Origin: JTS-RE9 sp964649195
Lineage (GTDB): Bacteria > Planctomycetota > Phycisphaerae > Phycisphaerales > Phycisphaeraceae
NCBI GenBank assembly: GCA_964649195.1
Contig: CAZYPK010000019.1
Span: 1 to 51,807, forward strand
Reading direction: 5' to 3'
DNA length: 51,807 nucleotides
The notes below the pieces were generated by a model, which was given only the letters and a program-made list of their open reading frames with translations, ran no database searches and was not told where the DNA came from. This document shows, one piece after another, positions 8,701 to 17,691 of this stretch (position 1 is the stretch's first letter; each line of letters opens with the position of its first letter). The translations under genes and the position numbers were made by a program.

Positions 8701-11375
8701 GTCGCGTCGATCTTGCCGATCGTTGCCCCCTGCACCAGGTCGCCCTTGAGGGTGACGATCACCGGCTGCTCCAGCGTGGTGGGGTTGAGCGTGGCGACAA
8801 GGTTGCGCACCGCCGCGCCCTTGAGCCGGTCATCCCCCTTGGGCATGATCTGATCGATGGCGGCGGTGAAGCCGAAGCGCCCGGTCTTCTTCGCTTCATC
8901 CCCGTCCAAAGGCAGATCAAATTGCGTGAAAGTCACATGCAGTTTCGCAGGCTGATCGAGCGCGAGATTCTTAAACTCCTCCGGCAAGGTCAGCGTGCCC
9001 TTCTTCAAATCCTCCAGCAAGGCCGGCGTTGCCGTCATCGTCACATGGCTCTTTCCCGGTTCGGGCAGATCGAAGCGGTTGTTGCGCAGTCGGCCATCGA
9101 TGACCACATCCAGATTCTGCGCCTTGGCGGTGATCCGCACCGGGCCTTCGACGTTGCTCTTGCCGTCGCCACCGATGACCTGCGTCATGGTCGTGGCAAC
9201 CTTGGCGTTGAGCACCGGGCCGATGCCGTAGTGCGCCAGCCGTCCTTTGCCGATGAAGGCGTCGGCGAGGGCGGTGGGCAGGTCGATCACGTCGGCGGTG
9301 ATGACCGGCGCGAGTTTCGTCGCATCGACCTTGCCTTCGCCATCCATGAGGTTGTTCACCTTCACGTTGGCGGTGAGTCTGCCCGGCTTGCCGGCCACCG
9401 TCGTGCCAATGTCGGCGGTGACGACGGCCTGATTCTTCGCGCCGCTGTAATCAAGCCCGGCGGTGACGCCGGTCATCCTCACCAGCAGATCGGGATGGCT
9501 CTGCCCTTGCGGATTCAGGTCGAAGCTCGCCCCGCCGATGTTGACCGCCATCTTCGCAATGGCGTTTTTCGCAAGCGAAGCATCCAGCGGCGCGGAGAGT
9601 TCGCTGATGGTCAGCGTGATGTCCGATGCCTCATCAGCCTTGAGCTTGGCCGCCAGATCGGCAAGCTGCGGATAGCTCCTGGCCAGCGCATTGAGCGTGC
9701 GCTGGGCGCCGATGAGCTTCACCGTGCCCGGCTCGCTCAGCGATGCCGAGGCGGCGAACGCGGGGCCGTCCGGTGTGGGGTTCGCAATCGGGTTGGCGAG
9801 GATGCCGGCCTTGAGGACGACATCCAGTTTGCCCGCCGAGTTCGCGGTGAGGGTGATCGTGCCGCTGCCGCCGTTGCCGTCGGCGGTGGGTTTCACTTTC
9901 ACCAGGGCGGTGGCGTTGAGCTTGTCGCCCAGCACGCCGGTGAGCAGGCCCTGCGTGCCGATCAGGTCATCGACGACCCCCAGCGCAAACTCCCTGATCT
10001 GCCCATCAAGGGTGCCATCGAGGGTCTTGTAATCGATGTTGCCTTTGGCGTCGAAAGGTTTGTTGAGATCGACCTTGACGGCGAAGGTGCCGGACTTGTC
10101 GCCCTGTTTGGCGACGGCTTCGATGAGCGCGGTGGCGACACCCCTGGGGCCGTCGTAGGCCACGCGCATCGTGCTGATGTTCAGTTCCTTGATGTCGCTT
10201 TCGCCTGCCGCGCCGGTGTCGATGCGGATCGGCGTGATGGCGATGCTCAGCCCGGCGGTGGCGGTGAGCAGGTCGGGGCCGGTTTCGCCGTTCGTGATGG
10301 CGATGTTCTCATGCGTCACCCTCACTTCGAACGGCTCGACCAACCGCCCCGCCGCGCCGCCCGCATCCTTCGTGAAGGCGCCGTGCGCCTCCGGCGTGAT
10401 CTTCACCCAGGCGAGTTGTCCGTTCACCGGCTTGATTGTCTGCTGTTTGAAGTCATCGCTCAGCGCGATCTGCGTCGTCGTGCCGATCCTGAGCCGCTCG
10501 GCAACGACGCTCAGCTCCGCCGTCAGATCGCTGAGCTTTCCCTTGGCAGCGATCTTCGTCGTGACTTCGGGGCCGGCGAGGATCGTCACCTTGTCGCCCT
10601 GCTTCGCCAGCGCGCCGATCATCGCGGTGGGCAGGTTGGCGAGGGTGAAGGTGGCATCGACATCGGCCTTGCCCATCTGCATTTTGCCATCCTTGTCGAA
10701 ACCGTCGGTGAGCTTCGCGCTGCCGTCGATCGAGCCGGAGTTGGCGCCCTGCGAAACCTTCGCCTTGATCGCCGCGGAGATGGCCTGCGGCGAATCGATA
10801 TCAGCCGACACATCGAGCCCGCTGACGATCGCCTTCTCCATCTTCGGTGCGGAGTAGGTGATCTCCTTCGCCGTCAGCCGCAGCCTGGCGGAAAGGTTGG
10901 CGGGCATCTGGACGGGCGTTTCGTCCTTGGGCTTCTCTTCCAACAGGCCCAGCGTGCGATCGAGATTGGTCGTGCCGTCTTCGTATTGAATGATGTCGCA
11001 CTGCGAGGCATCGACGGTGACGGTGCCCAGGGCGAGGTTGCCGCGGAGCACCGAGAGCAGTTTGATTTCAGGCGCATCGAGGCTGGCGACGATGAACGGT
11101 TTGCCATCGGGGTCCTTGATGGTCAGGCCATCGACCCTGGTGCCGGAGAACCAGCCGACGCTCAGGTCGTCGATCTCGATCCTGCCGGGGATCGCCTTGT
11201 TGACGAACGAGAGCACGAAGCCGGTGCCCGGCCCGCTGCTGATGATGGTGGGCAACATCAGCACGAAGGCGATCAGCGCGATGAAGGAGAACACGCAGAA
11301 CTTGAGCAGTCGCCGTTTCTTCTTCGGCTTGGCGGGGACAGCGGCGGCGGCGGCCGGAACGGTTTCGTTGGACAT
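5712..11375 (-). CDS. Giant AsmA/TamB-like membrane-anchored protein
   Basis: This 1887-residue protein has a short basic, Pro/Lys-rich N-terminus and one membrane segment at about residues 24-47 (FCVFSFIALIAFVLMLPTI). A very long, beta-rich, non-cytoplasmic region follows. Its start (GRIEIDDLSVGWFSGTRVDGLTIKDPDGKP) is typical of AsmA-like proteins, which in other bacteria help move lipids across the envelope. Residues of about 702-916 and 917-1131 are a nearly identical tandem duplication. A GGILGGILGGKDD region and a Pro/Lys/Thr-rich linker at about 1690-1765 lead to a small helical C-terminal domain of about 120 residues. AGGGAGG precedes the ATG. A role in lipid transport is inference from the fold type; the C-terminal domain is not recognised. 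Confidence 0.75.
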   Translation of the reverse strand: MSNETVPAAAAAVPAKPKKKRRLLKFCVFSFIALIAFVLMLPTIISSGPGTGFVLSFVNKAIPGRIEIDDLSVGWFSGTRVDGLTIKDPDGKPFIVASLDAPEIKLLSVLRGNLALGTVTVDASQCDIIQYEDGTTNLDRTLGLLEEKPKDETPVQMPANLSARLRLTAKEITYSAPKMEKAIVSGLDVSADIDSPQAISAAIKAKVSQGANSGSIDGSAKLTDGFDKDGKMQMGKADVDATFTLANLPTAMIGALAKQGDKVTILAGPEVTTKIAAKGKLSDLTAELSVVAERLRIGTTTQIALSDDFKQQTIKPVNGQLAWVKITPEAHGAFTKDAGGAAGRLVEPFEVRVTHENIAITNGETGPDLLTATAGLSIAITPIRIDTGAAGESDIKELNISTMRVAYDGPRGVATALIEAVAKQGDKSGTFAVKVDLNKPFDAKGNIDYKTLDGTLDGQIREFALGVVDDLIGTQGLLTGVLGDKLNATALVKVKPTADGNGGSGTITLTANSAGKLDVVLKAGILANPIANPTPDGPAFAASASLSEPGTVKLIGAQRTLNALARSYPQLADLAAKLKADEASDITLTISELSAPLDASLAKNAIAKMAVNIGGASFDLNPQGQSHPDLLVRMTGVTAGLDYSGAKNQAVVTADIGTTVAGKPGRLTANVKVNNLMDGEGKVDATKLAPVITADVIDLPTALADAFIGKGRLAHYGIGPVLNAKVATTMTQVIGGDGKSNVEGPVRITAKAQNLDVVIDGRLRNNRFDLPEPGKSHVTMTATPALLEDLKKGTLTLPEEFKNLALDQPAKLHVTFTQFDLPLDGDEAKKTGRFGFTAAIDQIMPKGDDRLKGAAVRNLVATLNPTTLEQPVIVTLKGDLVQGATIGKIDATANVTGAMKDDRSIAANVSITNIPTALADAFIGKGRLAHYGIGPALTAKVVTTMTQVADSDGKSNVQGPVQLTAKAQNLDVVIDGRLRNNRFDLPEPGKSHVTMTATPALLEDLKKGTLTLPEEFKNLALDQPAKLHVTFTQFDLPLDGDEAKKTGRFGFTAAIDQIMPKGDDRLKGAAVRNLVATLSPTTLEQPVIVTLKGDLVQGATIGKIDATANITGAMKDDRSIAANVTITNIPTALVDALGGQGGLLVDLFGGSIERMALSIKPGEGKAMIAGYDIKSKLATGIGGITLVPDERATAQANSKLTVTLSPQGFATIQRRYGDKLPAMLKEVVLVEPTVVDVTIERAQFALAPLPVEPSPSSATTARPTQSAGSASPPVSAAAEPAKPLPINAKNSNFKVNIRTKGPFIGKRDFDSALRMENVSIDVHTPVNMKEITIDLKSETAVIPMAGNLPQLANAAAIQKGTITGQITAKNLEDKDGRVSFGGLGLDSLAVNVKGRKLPVPAVDKLLAMDGKLSGVLGGMVDELDVVSRKPGVAGGPSNELVARLVSPNADIHVSGLYSDRLSLTDNAVAKLHMNEILSSVLFEPMTGGILRAESSEKPVVIVVQKDGFSAPASGFNVADLNAKVDFDFNSMKLKPMISVNNLVPAEFKPLMAAAGVGGLLESELGEFLGKFDKYAPTFDKFSASIDNGTLRYSKPMTFKIDKYTVALDGTVNLKTKVPQLSFGFPKAALSGKLQKFLGSEGHLFVPFTQQNGQLVPDVNKFAQTTLKSAFSPANLIPGVVGGKDGGKPDLGGILGGILGGKDDKKMDDKKADDTKKPQPNPPTVPAPPTKTPEKPPTTPPPPAKTPAKAPTPPAVVPPKAPADPIKSEVDSIIALSKESDKKAVARLDEIAKTPQVSSVYILANAMHQLPGGKPTLFGPNTREPKWAAYEHLKRIISSSAFDKLCTNYLTAATLGQNTAGAHAAIMKWIKDNEAHFVWKKDRFAVEK
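7981..9270 (-). repeat. 645-bp tandem duplication inside the AsmA-like gene
   Basis: Copy A (7981-8625) and copy B (8626-9270) have the same length, exactly 215 codons, and long identical stretches. A third partial match begins at 9271 and diverges within a few tens of bases. The reading frame is preserved. Confidence 0.9.
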
Positions 11376-11774
11376 CGTTAAGCCTCCCTTGGATCACTCC
11401 CATTGTAGGGGCAAGGAACCGCGACGGTCGAGAAAAACAAAATCCGAAGAGTATCCCCAAGCCGCTCGCGGCTTCGCGATCCCCCGATTCACGGATTATT
11501 CAAGAGGGAACATTCCGACGACTCGCGCGTCTATCCAAGAATGGGCCAAGGGGCTGGGGCCTAAATAACACCACGAAATCAGGAAAGCAGGAAAACATGA
11601 AATGCAGATCATCCATTCCGTATGATCCCGCCCGGTTTCCTGATTTCATGCTTTCCTGATTTCATGGTTTTATTTAGGGCCTGGGGCCTAGAAAGCCAGC
11701 GAACGCCCAACGCCCTCCCCCCCTAGGCCCCAGGCCCTAGCCCCTAGGCCCTTCCTCCTTCCCGGAGTTTCACC
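11376..11774. other. Gene-free spacer with hairpin elements
   Basis: A diverged AGCCGCTCGCGGCT-type element (about 11448-11508) ends in GGATTATTCAAGAGG, recalling the MITE family described elsewhere. A long inverted repeat lies at 11558-11681, and a run of CTAGGCCC/CCCTAGGCC blocks at 11724-11755. Divergent promoters for the AsmA-like and VIT genes must lie here, but I cannot assign boxes with confidence. Confidence 0.6.
11558..11681. repeat. Long hairpin element, AATCAGGAAAGC family
   Basis: The left arm (11558-11589) contains CCTAAATAA and GAAATCAGGAAAG; the right arm (11651-11681) holds their reverse complements. About 60 nt separate the arms. A second copy with the same AAATCAGGAAAGCAGGAAA arm sits at 31036-31130. 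Confidence 0.8.
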
Positions 11775-14156
11775 ATGAAACCGTTCCGCTCCCTGCTCGT
11801 CATTCTTCTGCTCGCCTTCTTCGCCTTGCCCGCCTTGGGTGATGGCTTCATCATCGTGCCGCGCCCGCCGCATCCGCCGCATCCGATTCCGATTCCGCCC
11901 GTCGAGCCGCCCATCGGTCGCTGGCCTCGTCCCGTGCCGCCGCCGCGGGTTTATCCCTTCGCCCCGATGCGCCTCGAGCAGCATCATGTCACGATCACCA
12001 TCAAGGATCAGATCGCCGTCACCGAGGTCGATCAGGTTTTTCACAACCCCAACAACGTCCAGCTTGAAGGCGAATACATCTTCCCGCTGCCCAGGGGCGC
12101 GCAGATCGACAAGTTCTCGATGGACATCAACGGCAAGCTTCAGGATGCCGAACTGCTCGATGCCGACAAAGCCCGCCAGATTTACACCAACATCGTCCGC
12201 TCCATGAAGGACCCGGCCCTGATGGAGTTCGCCGACCGGGGCCTGTTCAAGGTCCGCATCTTCCCCATCGAACCCAACGGCAGGAAGCAGGTCAAGGTCC
12301 GTTACACGCAGGTCCTCAAAAACGACTCCGGCCTCGTCGGCTACACGTACCCGCTGAGCACCGAAAAGTTTTCCGCAGCCCCGATCCCCTCCGTCGCCAT
12401 CAAGTGCGCCATCGAAACGAAGCAACCGATCAAGACGGTTTACTCGCCCAGCCACAAGGTCGAAGTGAACCGCAAGGGCGACACCCAGGCGGTGATCGGA
12501 TGGGAAACGAAGAACGACAAACCTGACACCGATTTCCAGGTTTTCTTCTCCACCCAGCCGCCCGCCCAAGGCGAGATCGGCGTCAACCTCCTGGCCTACC
12601 GCGATGACAGGGACGACGGCCACTTCATGCTCTTCATCTCGCCGGGCAACGTCGCCGACACGCGGATCGCCAGGAAGGACATCGTCTTCGTCCTCGACAC
12701 CTCCGGCTCCATGGCCGGCGAAAAACTGGAGCAGGCCAGACGCGCCATGAAGTTCTGCATCGCCAACCTCAACGACGGCGACCGCTTCGAGATCATCCGC
12801 TTCTCCACCGAGGCCGAGCCGCTCTTCGAGGGCCTGCGCGAAGCCGACAAGGAACACCGCGCCAAGGCCGCGACCTTCATCGAATCCCTTCGCCCCATCG
12901 GCGGCACCGCGATCGAAGACGCCCTCAAAGCCGCGGTGAAAACCGCCCGGGCCGACAAAAAGGACGACCGCCCCGCCATGATCATCTTCCTCACCGATGG
13001 CAGACCCACCATCGGCGCCACCGATGAAAACCAGCTCGTCGATCTCGTCAAGAAGGACATCGGCGACCAGACCATCCGCATCTTCTCCTTCGGCATCGGC
13101 ACCGACATCAACACCCACCTGCTCGACCGCATCACCGAACACACCAGGGCCGCCAGCCAGTACGTGCTGCCGGATGAGGACCTCGAAGTGAAGGTCTCCA
13201 GCTTCTTCACCAAGATCAACCACCCGGTGCTGTCGGGCGTCGAGCTCAAGGTGACAGGCGATGTGCGATTGAGCAAGATGCACCCCTCGTCGCTGCCGGA
13301 TGTCTTCCGTGGCGACCAGCTCATCGTCATGGGCCGCTACACCGGCAAAGAGGACGACAAGAGCGCCGATGGCGCGATTCAGCTCACCGGCACCATCGAC
13401 GGCCAGAAAAAGACATTCACCTATGAAGCCACCTTCCCCGGCAAGGCCGTGGAGAACACCTTCGTCCCCCGCCTCTGGGCCACGCGGCGCGTCGGCTTCC
13501 TGCTCGATCAGATTCGCCTGAGCAGCCCCGCCGCCGAGGTGCGCGAGGAGATCACCCAGCTCGCCAAACAGTACGGCATCGTCACGCCTTACACCAGCTA
13601 CCTGATTCTCGAAGATGAAGCCCGGCAGCCGGGCCGCCCGCCGCTCTCCCATGCCGCCCCCGGCGTCCCGCGCACCGCCGACCGGAACCGGGCGCTGCGC
13701 GAGGAGGCCGGCGCCGCGTTCGACGACTTCCGCCAGAAGCGCGACGGCAGCGAAGCCGTCGGCGGCGCCAAGGCCGCCGACGCCCTCAAGCAGGCCCAGA
13801 GTGGCCAGGCGCTGGCGGATGCGGACCTCGCGGCCCGCCGCGGCATCGCCACGGCGCCCAACGCCAAGCCGGGCGTCTTCAGCGGACCCGCCGCCGGTGG
13901 TGGCGGCGCAGGTGGCGGGGCGATCCATGTCACCCGGTTCGTCGAAGGCCGCACCTTCTACTTCAACGGCGCCACCTGGATCGACGCCCTCTCGCAGAAC
14001 CCGGAACATGCCGACGCCAAACGGATCAAGATCGCCTTCGGCTCCGAGGACTACTTCAAGCTGCTGGCCGCACATAAACAGGCCGGGGCATGGTTCGCCC
14101 TGGGCACGGACCTGATCGTGGCGCTCGATGGCGCGGTGTATGAGATCGCGCCATAA
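11775..14156 (+). CDS. Exported VIT and von Willebrand A domain protein
   Basis: The 793-residue product has a signal peptide (about residues 1-23, MKPFRSLLVILLLAFFALPA) and a Pro/His-rich stretch. A VIT domain (about 50-180, with VTEVDQVFHNPNN and EGEYIFPLPRGAQIDKF) follows. The von Willebrand A domain at about 303-480 has an intact metal-binding MIDAS: DTSGS near 308-312 and TDGRPT near 405. This is the order seen in inter-alpha-trypsin-inhibitor heavy-chain-like proteins, which bind other proteins or matrix. The C-terminal third is Ala/Arg-rich with a Gly-rich hinge (GPAAGGGGAGGG) and ends in a small unrecognised domain. It is probably secreted or periplasmic; its partner is unknown. Confidence 0.88.
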   Translation: MKPFRSLLVILLLAFFALPALGDGFIIVPRPPHPPHPIPIPPVEPPIGRWPRPVPPPRVYPFAPMRLEQHHVTITIKDQIAVTEVDQVFHNPNNVQLEGEYIFPLPRGAQIDKFSMDINGKLQDAELLDADKARQIYTNIVRSMKDPALMEFADRGLFKVRIFPIEPNGRKQVKVRYTQVLKNDSGLVGYTYPLSTEKFSAAPIPSVAIKCAIETKQPIKTVYSPSHKVEVNRKGDTQAVIGWETKNDKPDTDFQVFFSTQPPAQGEIGVNLLAYRDDRDDGHFMLFISPGNVADTRIARKDIVFVLDTSGSMAGEKLEQARRAMKFCIANLNDGDRFEIIRFSTEAEPLFEGLREADKEHRAKAATFIESLRPIGGTAIEDALKAAVKTARADKKDDRPAMIIFLTDGRPTIGATDENQLVDLVKKDIGDQTIRIFSFGIGTDINTHLLDRITEHTRAASQYVLPDEDLEVKVSSFFTKINHPVLSGVELKVTGDVRLSKMHPSSLPDVFRGDQLIVMGRYTGKEDDKSADGAIQLTGTIDGQKKTFTYEATFPGKAVENTFVPRLWATRRVGFLLDQIRLSSPAAEVREEITQLAKQYGIVTPYTSYLILEDEARQPGRPPLSHAAPGVPRTADRNRALREEAGAAFDDFRQKRDGSEAVGGAKAADALKQAQSGQALADADLAARRGIATAPNAKPGVFSGPAAGGGGAGGGAIHVTRFVEGRTFYFNGATWIDALSQNPEHADAKRIKIAFGSEDYFKLLAAHKQAGAWFALGTDLIVALDGAVYEIAP

Positions 14157-14207
14157 GCCGCTTGCGGCTTCGCTCTGAACAACTCCACGGGAGCTGAAAC
14201 TCCCGTG
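14156..14207. repeat. Composite of two palindromes (second copy)
   Basis: AGCCGCTTGCGGCTTCGC starts within the stop codon region at 14156, and the CACGGGAG/CTCCCGTG hairpin occupies 14186-14207. Order and spacing match 1824-1891, with a shorter middle. Confidence 0.8.
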
Positions 14208-14224
14208 CCTGGGTTTCGCTTGAA

Positions 14225-16111
14225 TCAGAACGGCGCGGGCTGGGCGCCGGGGCGGCGATCCGGGGGGGCGGCGTCGCCACCCTGGAACTTCATCGCGGTG
14301 TCCTTGATCCAGGCGATCACCGGCATCGGGACGTAGGCCCGCATCGACATGCCGCCGTTTTCGATCTGCCCGCCCACCGCCAGAGGCGGGAGGTTGTTGG
14401 GCACTTCGATCTGGGGCACGCCTTCGAGTTCCGGCACGCCGAACATCTGCGCCAGGGCCATGCCCTGGTTGATGAGTTGCGTGAGGCTGGCGAGGTTGAT
14501 GTAAACCTCGTAGTTGGCGTTGGCGGGCAGGCCGTTCTCGCGGACCTGCTTGATGAGGCTGGTGGTGCCCAGGCCGTTCTTTTTCTTGATGGTATCGACG
14601 CCGACCTTGAGCAGGTTGGTGTCGATGGTGCTGGTCATCATCACCGTGTCATCGACGGTGGCGACATAGCCCGCGGTGCGAAGCATCATGCCGACCATGT
14701 TGCCGGCTTCGCCGATCTGGTCAACCAGTTCCTTGGGCATGTCGAGCTTGATGACGTATTCATCGACCTTGGCGCCGACGTTGGCGGCGGCTTCGGGGCT
14801 CAGGGCGTTTTCCTTGTAGGTGGTGGTGAAGCCGAAGTTCATCTTCACGCCATCGACTTCGCCCAGGTCCATCTTGATCTTGGCAAAGTCATCGAAGTAG
14901 CTTTTGGTGGCCTTGGTGTAGCCTGCGCCGTTGGTGGTGTCCATGACGCTGACGGTGCTCAGCCCGCCGGCCATGATGGCGGCGGCATTGGCGGGGGCGT
15001 AGTAGATCGAGGCCGCCCGCTTGGTGCGGGGCAGCAGCGCGGCACTGGACTTGACGACATCCGCCATCCAGTTGTCCTTGGGGAACCGCTTGGCGAATTC
15101 GTCGATCATGCCTTGCATGTCGATCCCGGTCAGGTCCATGGACATGGCCATGAGGTAGGGGTTGCTGGGCAGCAATGCCGTCATGTCGCTGGCGGTGCCT
15201 TTGCCGCCGGGGAACATCCTGGCCAGGGGTGTGCCTTCGCGGAACTGGGCGGTCACGGTGAAGCCGACGCCCTTGTTGGTCAGGTCGGCGCCATAGACCA
15301 CCGCATCACCATCGCGGAGCATGGCATCGAGCGAGTCGAAGACCGTGGCCAGCATGCCCTTGCCCAGGGCCATCGCCTGGGCTTCGGGGCCTTCGCCGTC
15401 GCCTTCGAGGAAGCTCAGATTGCGGACGGCTTCCTCGCGGGCCTCCTTGAGCATCGGACGAAGCTGGGCGCCCAGGGCTTTCACGTTGATGTAAACGGAA
15501 ATGTCGTTGCCGGCCAGATGGCGGCCCCCGATGACGCCGACCGCCTTGGCCAGCGCATCAGACTTGCCGGCGGGCTTGTAGTTGGCGATCGCGGCGCGGC
15601 TGGGACCCATCAGGCAGTAGTTGCCGATCTTCTTGGCGAACCCCTCCTGACCGTGAGGCATCGACAGCGTGGCCAGGCCGTCGGCCTCCTTGCCGTCGAA
15701 GTTGCCGATGAATGCCTTGTAATCGCTCACCGGCACCAGAAGCGCCAGGGCAGGCTCATCCCCCTGCTGCACCGCGTTCAGGATGCCGCTGACGGAAATC
15801 AGCATCGCCCCCTTCTCGTCAAATCCCTTGTCCAGACCCAGTTCGGCTTTCAACATGCCCAGCGGATCGCTCACGCCCGGCAGATCCTTCAGGCCCAGCG
15901 CCTCAAAGAACTGCGCGATCTTCCCGCTCGTGGCCGCCATGTTCGGCACGATCACAATCACCTCCGCATCGGCGGCGGCGTGGTTGAGCACCTCGGGCAA
16001 CGCCTGGGCCTTCACCGGCGACGCCGGCAAACAGATCAGAAGCAGCATCGCCATCAGCGAGGCGACGGGGCCGCGACGGCCGAGGCTGGAGGTTTGACTT
16101 CGAACGTTCAT
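14225..16111 (-). CDS. Secreted protein of unknown function, DUF3352-like
   Basis: The 628-residue product has a cleavable signal peptide (SLMAMLLLICLPASPVKAQA, about residues 17-36). A long soluble region then begins ADAEVIVIVPNMAATSGKI, which resembles the start of DUF3352-type proteins. That match is weak and from memory. A well-placed AAGGAG lies before ATG 16111; the frame extends upstream but without a better start. It is Met-rich (GMIDEFAKRF, VGMMLRTAGYV) and ends in a disordered Asp/Pro/Arg tail. It converges on the VIT/vWA gene, with only 68 bp of palindromic spacer between them. No catalytic motif is recognisable. Confidence 0.6.
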   Translation of the reverse strand: MNVRSQTSSLGRRGPVASLMAMLLLICLPASPVKAQALPEVLNHAAADAEVIVIVPNMAATSGKIAQFFEALGLKDLPGVSDPLGMLKAELGLDKGFDEKGAMLISVSGILNAVQQGDEPALALLVPVSDYKAFIGNFDGKEADGLATLSMPHGQEGFAKKIGNYCLMGPSRAAIANYKPAGKSDALAKAVGVIGGRHLAGNDISVYINVKALGAQLRPMLKEAREEAVRNLSFLEGDGEGPEAQAMALGKGMLATVFDSLDAMLRDGDAVVYGADLTNKGVGFTVTAQFREGTPLARMFPGGKGTASDMTALLPSNPYLMAMSMDLTGIDMQGMIDEFAKRFPKDNWMADVVKSSAALLPRTKRAASIYYAPANAAAIMAGGLSTVSVMDTTNGAGYTKATKSYFDDFAKIKMDLGEVDGVKMNFGFTTTYKENALSPEAAANVGAKVDEYVIKLDMPKELVDQIGEAGNMVGMMLRTAGYVATVDDTVMMTSTIDTNLLKVGVDTIKKKNGLGTTSLIKQVRENGLPANANYEVYINLASLTQLINQGMALAQMFGVPELEGVPQIEVPNNLPPLAVGGQIENGGMSMRAYVPMPVIAWIKDTAMKFQGGDAAPPDRRPGAQPAPF

Positions 16112-16365
16112 TGAAAGCTCCTTCGAAAAGGGGGTGGTGTTCGGATGATTTGCAAACATCGTGCGTGTCCTGCCTGATCGGAAAAACCAACGGAGATACG
16201 TTAACCTCGCCCGACCGGTTCCGCAAAGAATGACGGTTCGTTTCGTGGGCGTGATCCATCTAATTTGTGGCAGCCTAAGCCCCGCCCGACCCCCCGGAGC
16301 CTTCAGCCCCAGCCACCCGGCGATCATCCGCTGCGCGATGGTCGCTCCATTCTTGTCGCTCACGT

Positions 16366-16386
16366 CCGCGACGTGTTACGTCGCGG
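16366..16386. repeat. CCGCGACGT palindrome, copy 1
   Basis: Nine-bp arms CCGCGACGT/ACGTCGCGG enclose GTT, 11 bp from the stop codon of the first KS gene. Further copies lie at 22314-22334, 29950-29970 and 30095-30115, with a degenerate one near 31643-31665. The rest of 16112-16397 shows no gene. Confidence 0.85.
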
Positions 16387-16397
16387 CTGGCGGAACA

Positions 16398-17690
16398 TCA
16401 TGCCTCATATCGCCTGACCACCAGCGTGTCGTTCTGGCCGCCGAAGCCGAAGCTGTTGCTCATGCAGACATCCACCGCCGCCTGCCTCGCCGCGTTGGGC
16501 ACGTAATCCAGATCGCATTCGGGGTCGGGCACATCCAGATTCATCGTCGGCGGGAGCAACTGGTCGCGGATCGCCAGCACGCAGGTGATCAGCTCCACCG
16601 CGCCTGCCGCGGCGATGAGATGGCCCAGCATGCTCTTGACCGAGCTGATGGCCACCTGCCTGGCGCGGTCGCCGAAGACGACCTTGATGGCGTTGGTTTC
16701 GGTCGAATCGTTTTCCTTGGTGCCGGTGCCGTGGGCGGAGATGTAGTCGATGTCCGCCGGGGTGATGGAGGCATCCTGAAGCGCCAGCCGCATGGCGACG
16801 GCGGCGCCGCGGCCATCGGGGTGCATGTCGGTGATGCGGTAGGCATCGGCGGATGATCCGTAGCCGGTGATCTCGCAGAGGATGTTCGCCCCGCGCCTCA
16901 GGGCGTGTTCCAGCGTTTCGATGATGACGATGCCCGCCCCTTCGCCGAGCACGAACCCGCCGCGATCGGCCGAGAAGGGACGGCTGGCGTGGCGCGGGTC
17001 GCCGGTGTGGCGCGACAGGGCGGTGAGGCGGGTGAAGCCGGTGACGCCCAGCGGGTGGATCATGGTGTGAGCGCCGCCGGCGATCATGACATCCGCGTCG
17101 CCCCGCCGAAGAATCTGCACCGCTTCGCCGATGGCCTGCGTGGAGGCGGCGCAGGCGGTGAGGCAGTTGTAGGCCGGCCCCTGGGCGCCGAACTCCATCG
17201 CCAGATGGCTTAAAGGCATGTTCGGTTCCTGCTCGATCTCCGCCAGGGCGTTCATGCCTTGCAACGCAACCGTGGCCCATCGCACCGTGTCCACGGTGCG
17301 CTTTTGCGCATCCCAGCCGCCCAGGTTGGCGTCCACGTAATGCTCGAAATCGAGCACGCCTTCGCCCGACCCCAGGTAGAGGCCCAGCCGCTGGCGATTA
17401 AGGGCGTCAACCCTGTCAAGCCCGGCACACCGCCACGCCTGCGCCGCCGCCCCCAGGGCGAAGGCGGTGTTGGCGCTGATGCCTTCGTGCGTCTGCGGAT
17501 CGGCGACGAACGGGCGATGGTCGTAGTCCTTCACCTGTGCCGCGAAAGTGGTGGGGAACGTGGAGGCGTCGAAGCCGGTGGTCGGCCCGATGCCCGACTT
17601 GCCCGCGAGCAGGTTGTGCCAGACGGTTTCAATGTCGTGGCCCAGCGGGGTGACCCAGCCGATGCCGGTGATGACGGTGCGGGTGTTCAT
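16398..17690 (-). CDS. fabF: Beta-ketoacyl-ACP synthase II-like (KS)
   Basis: This 430-residue ketosynthase should elongate acyl-ACP by decarboxylative condensation with malonyl-ACP. The full Cys-His-His triad is visible: Cys180 in LTACAAS, His320 in SAHGTGT and His357 in SVKSMLGHLIAAAG. GGAHTMIHPLGVTGF and SNSFGFGGQNDTLVV are the usual loops. The stop codon of the MNT-HEPN gene lies one base before the ATG, and its AAAGG serves as ribosome site, so the two are probably co-translated. The first 33 bases of the gene occur again, identically, at 19203-19235. No acyl carrier protein or ketoreductase gene is nearby, so whether it acts in general fatty acid synthesis or in a special pathway with the second KS is open. 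Confidence 0.92.
   Translation of the reverse strand: MNTRTVITGIGWVTPLGHDIETVWHNLLAGKSGIGPTTGFDASTFPTTFAAQVKDYDHRPFVADPQTHEGISANTAFALGAAAQAWRCAGLDRVDALNRQRLGLYLGSGEGVLDFEHYVDANLGGWDAQKRTVDTVRWATVALQGMNALAEIEQEPNMPLSHLAMEFGAQGPAYNCLTACAASTQAIGEAVQILRRGDADVMIAGGAHTMIHPLGVTGFTRLTALSRHTGDPRHASRPFSADRGGFVLGEGAGIVIIETLEHALRRGANILCEITGYGSSADAYRITDMHPDGRGAAVAMRLALQDASITPADIDYISAHGTGTKENDSTETNAIKVVFGDRARQVAISSVKSMLGHLIAAAGAVELITCVLAIRDQLLPPTMNLDVPDPECDLDYVPNAARQAAVDVCMSNSFGFGGQNDTLVVRRYEA
17658..17690 (-). repeat. 33-bp perfect direct repeat, copy 1 (fabF start)
   Basis: The first 33 bases of fabF, starting at the ATG, are identical to 19203-19235 in the same orientation. The two copies flank the MntA-HepT and MNT-HEPN genes. 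Confidence 0.95.
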
Positions 17691-17691
17691 T

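Noticed and set aside
8277..11381. Plus-strand open frame of 1034 codons
   Set aside because: It lies wholly opposite the AsmA-like gene, is Arg/His/Gly-rich without domains, and repeats only because the opposite gene is duplicated. It is a GC-rich shadow frame.
14477..16114. Plus-strand open frame of 545 codons
   Set aside because: It mirrors the secreted protein gene on the minus strand, which has a signal peptide and a ribosome site.
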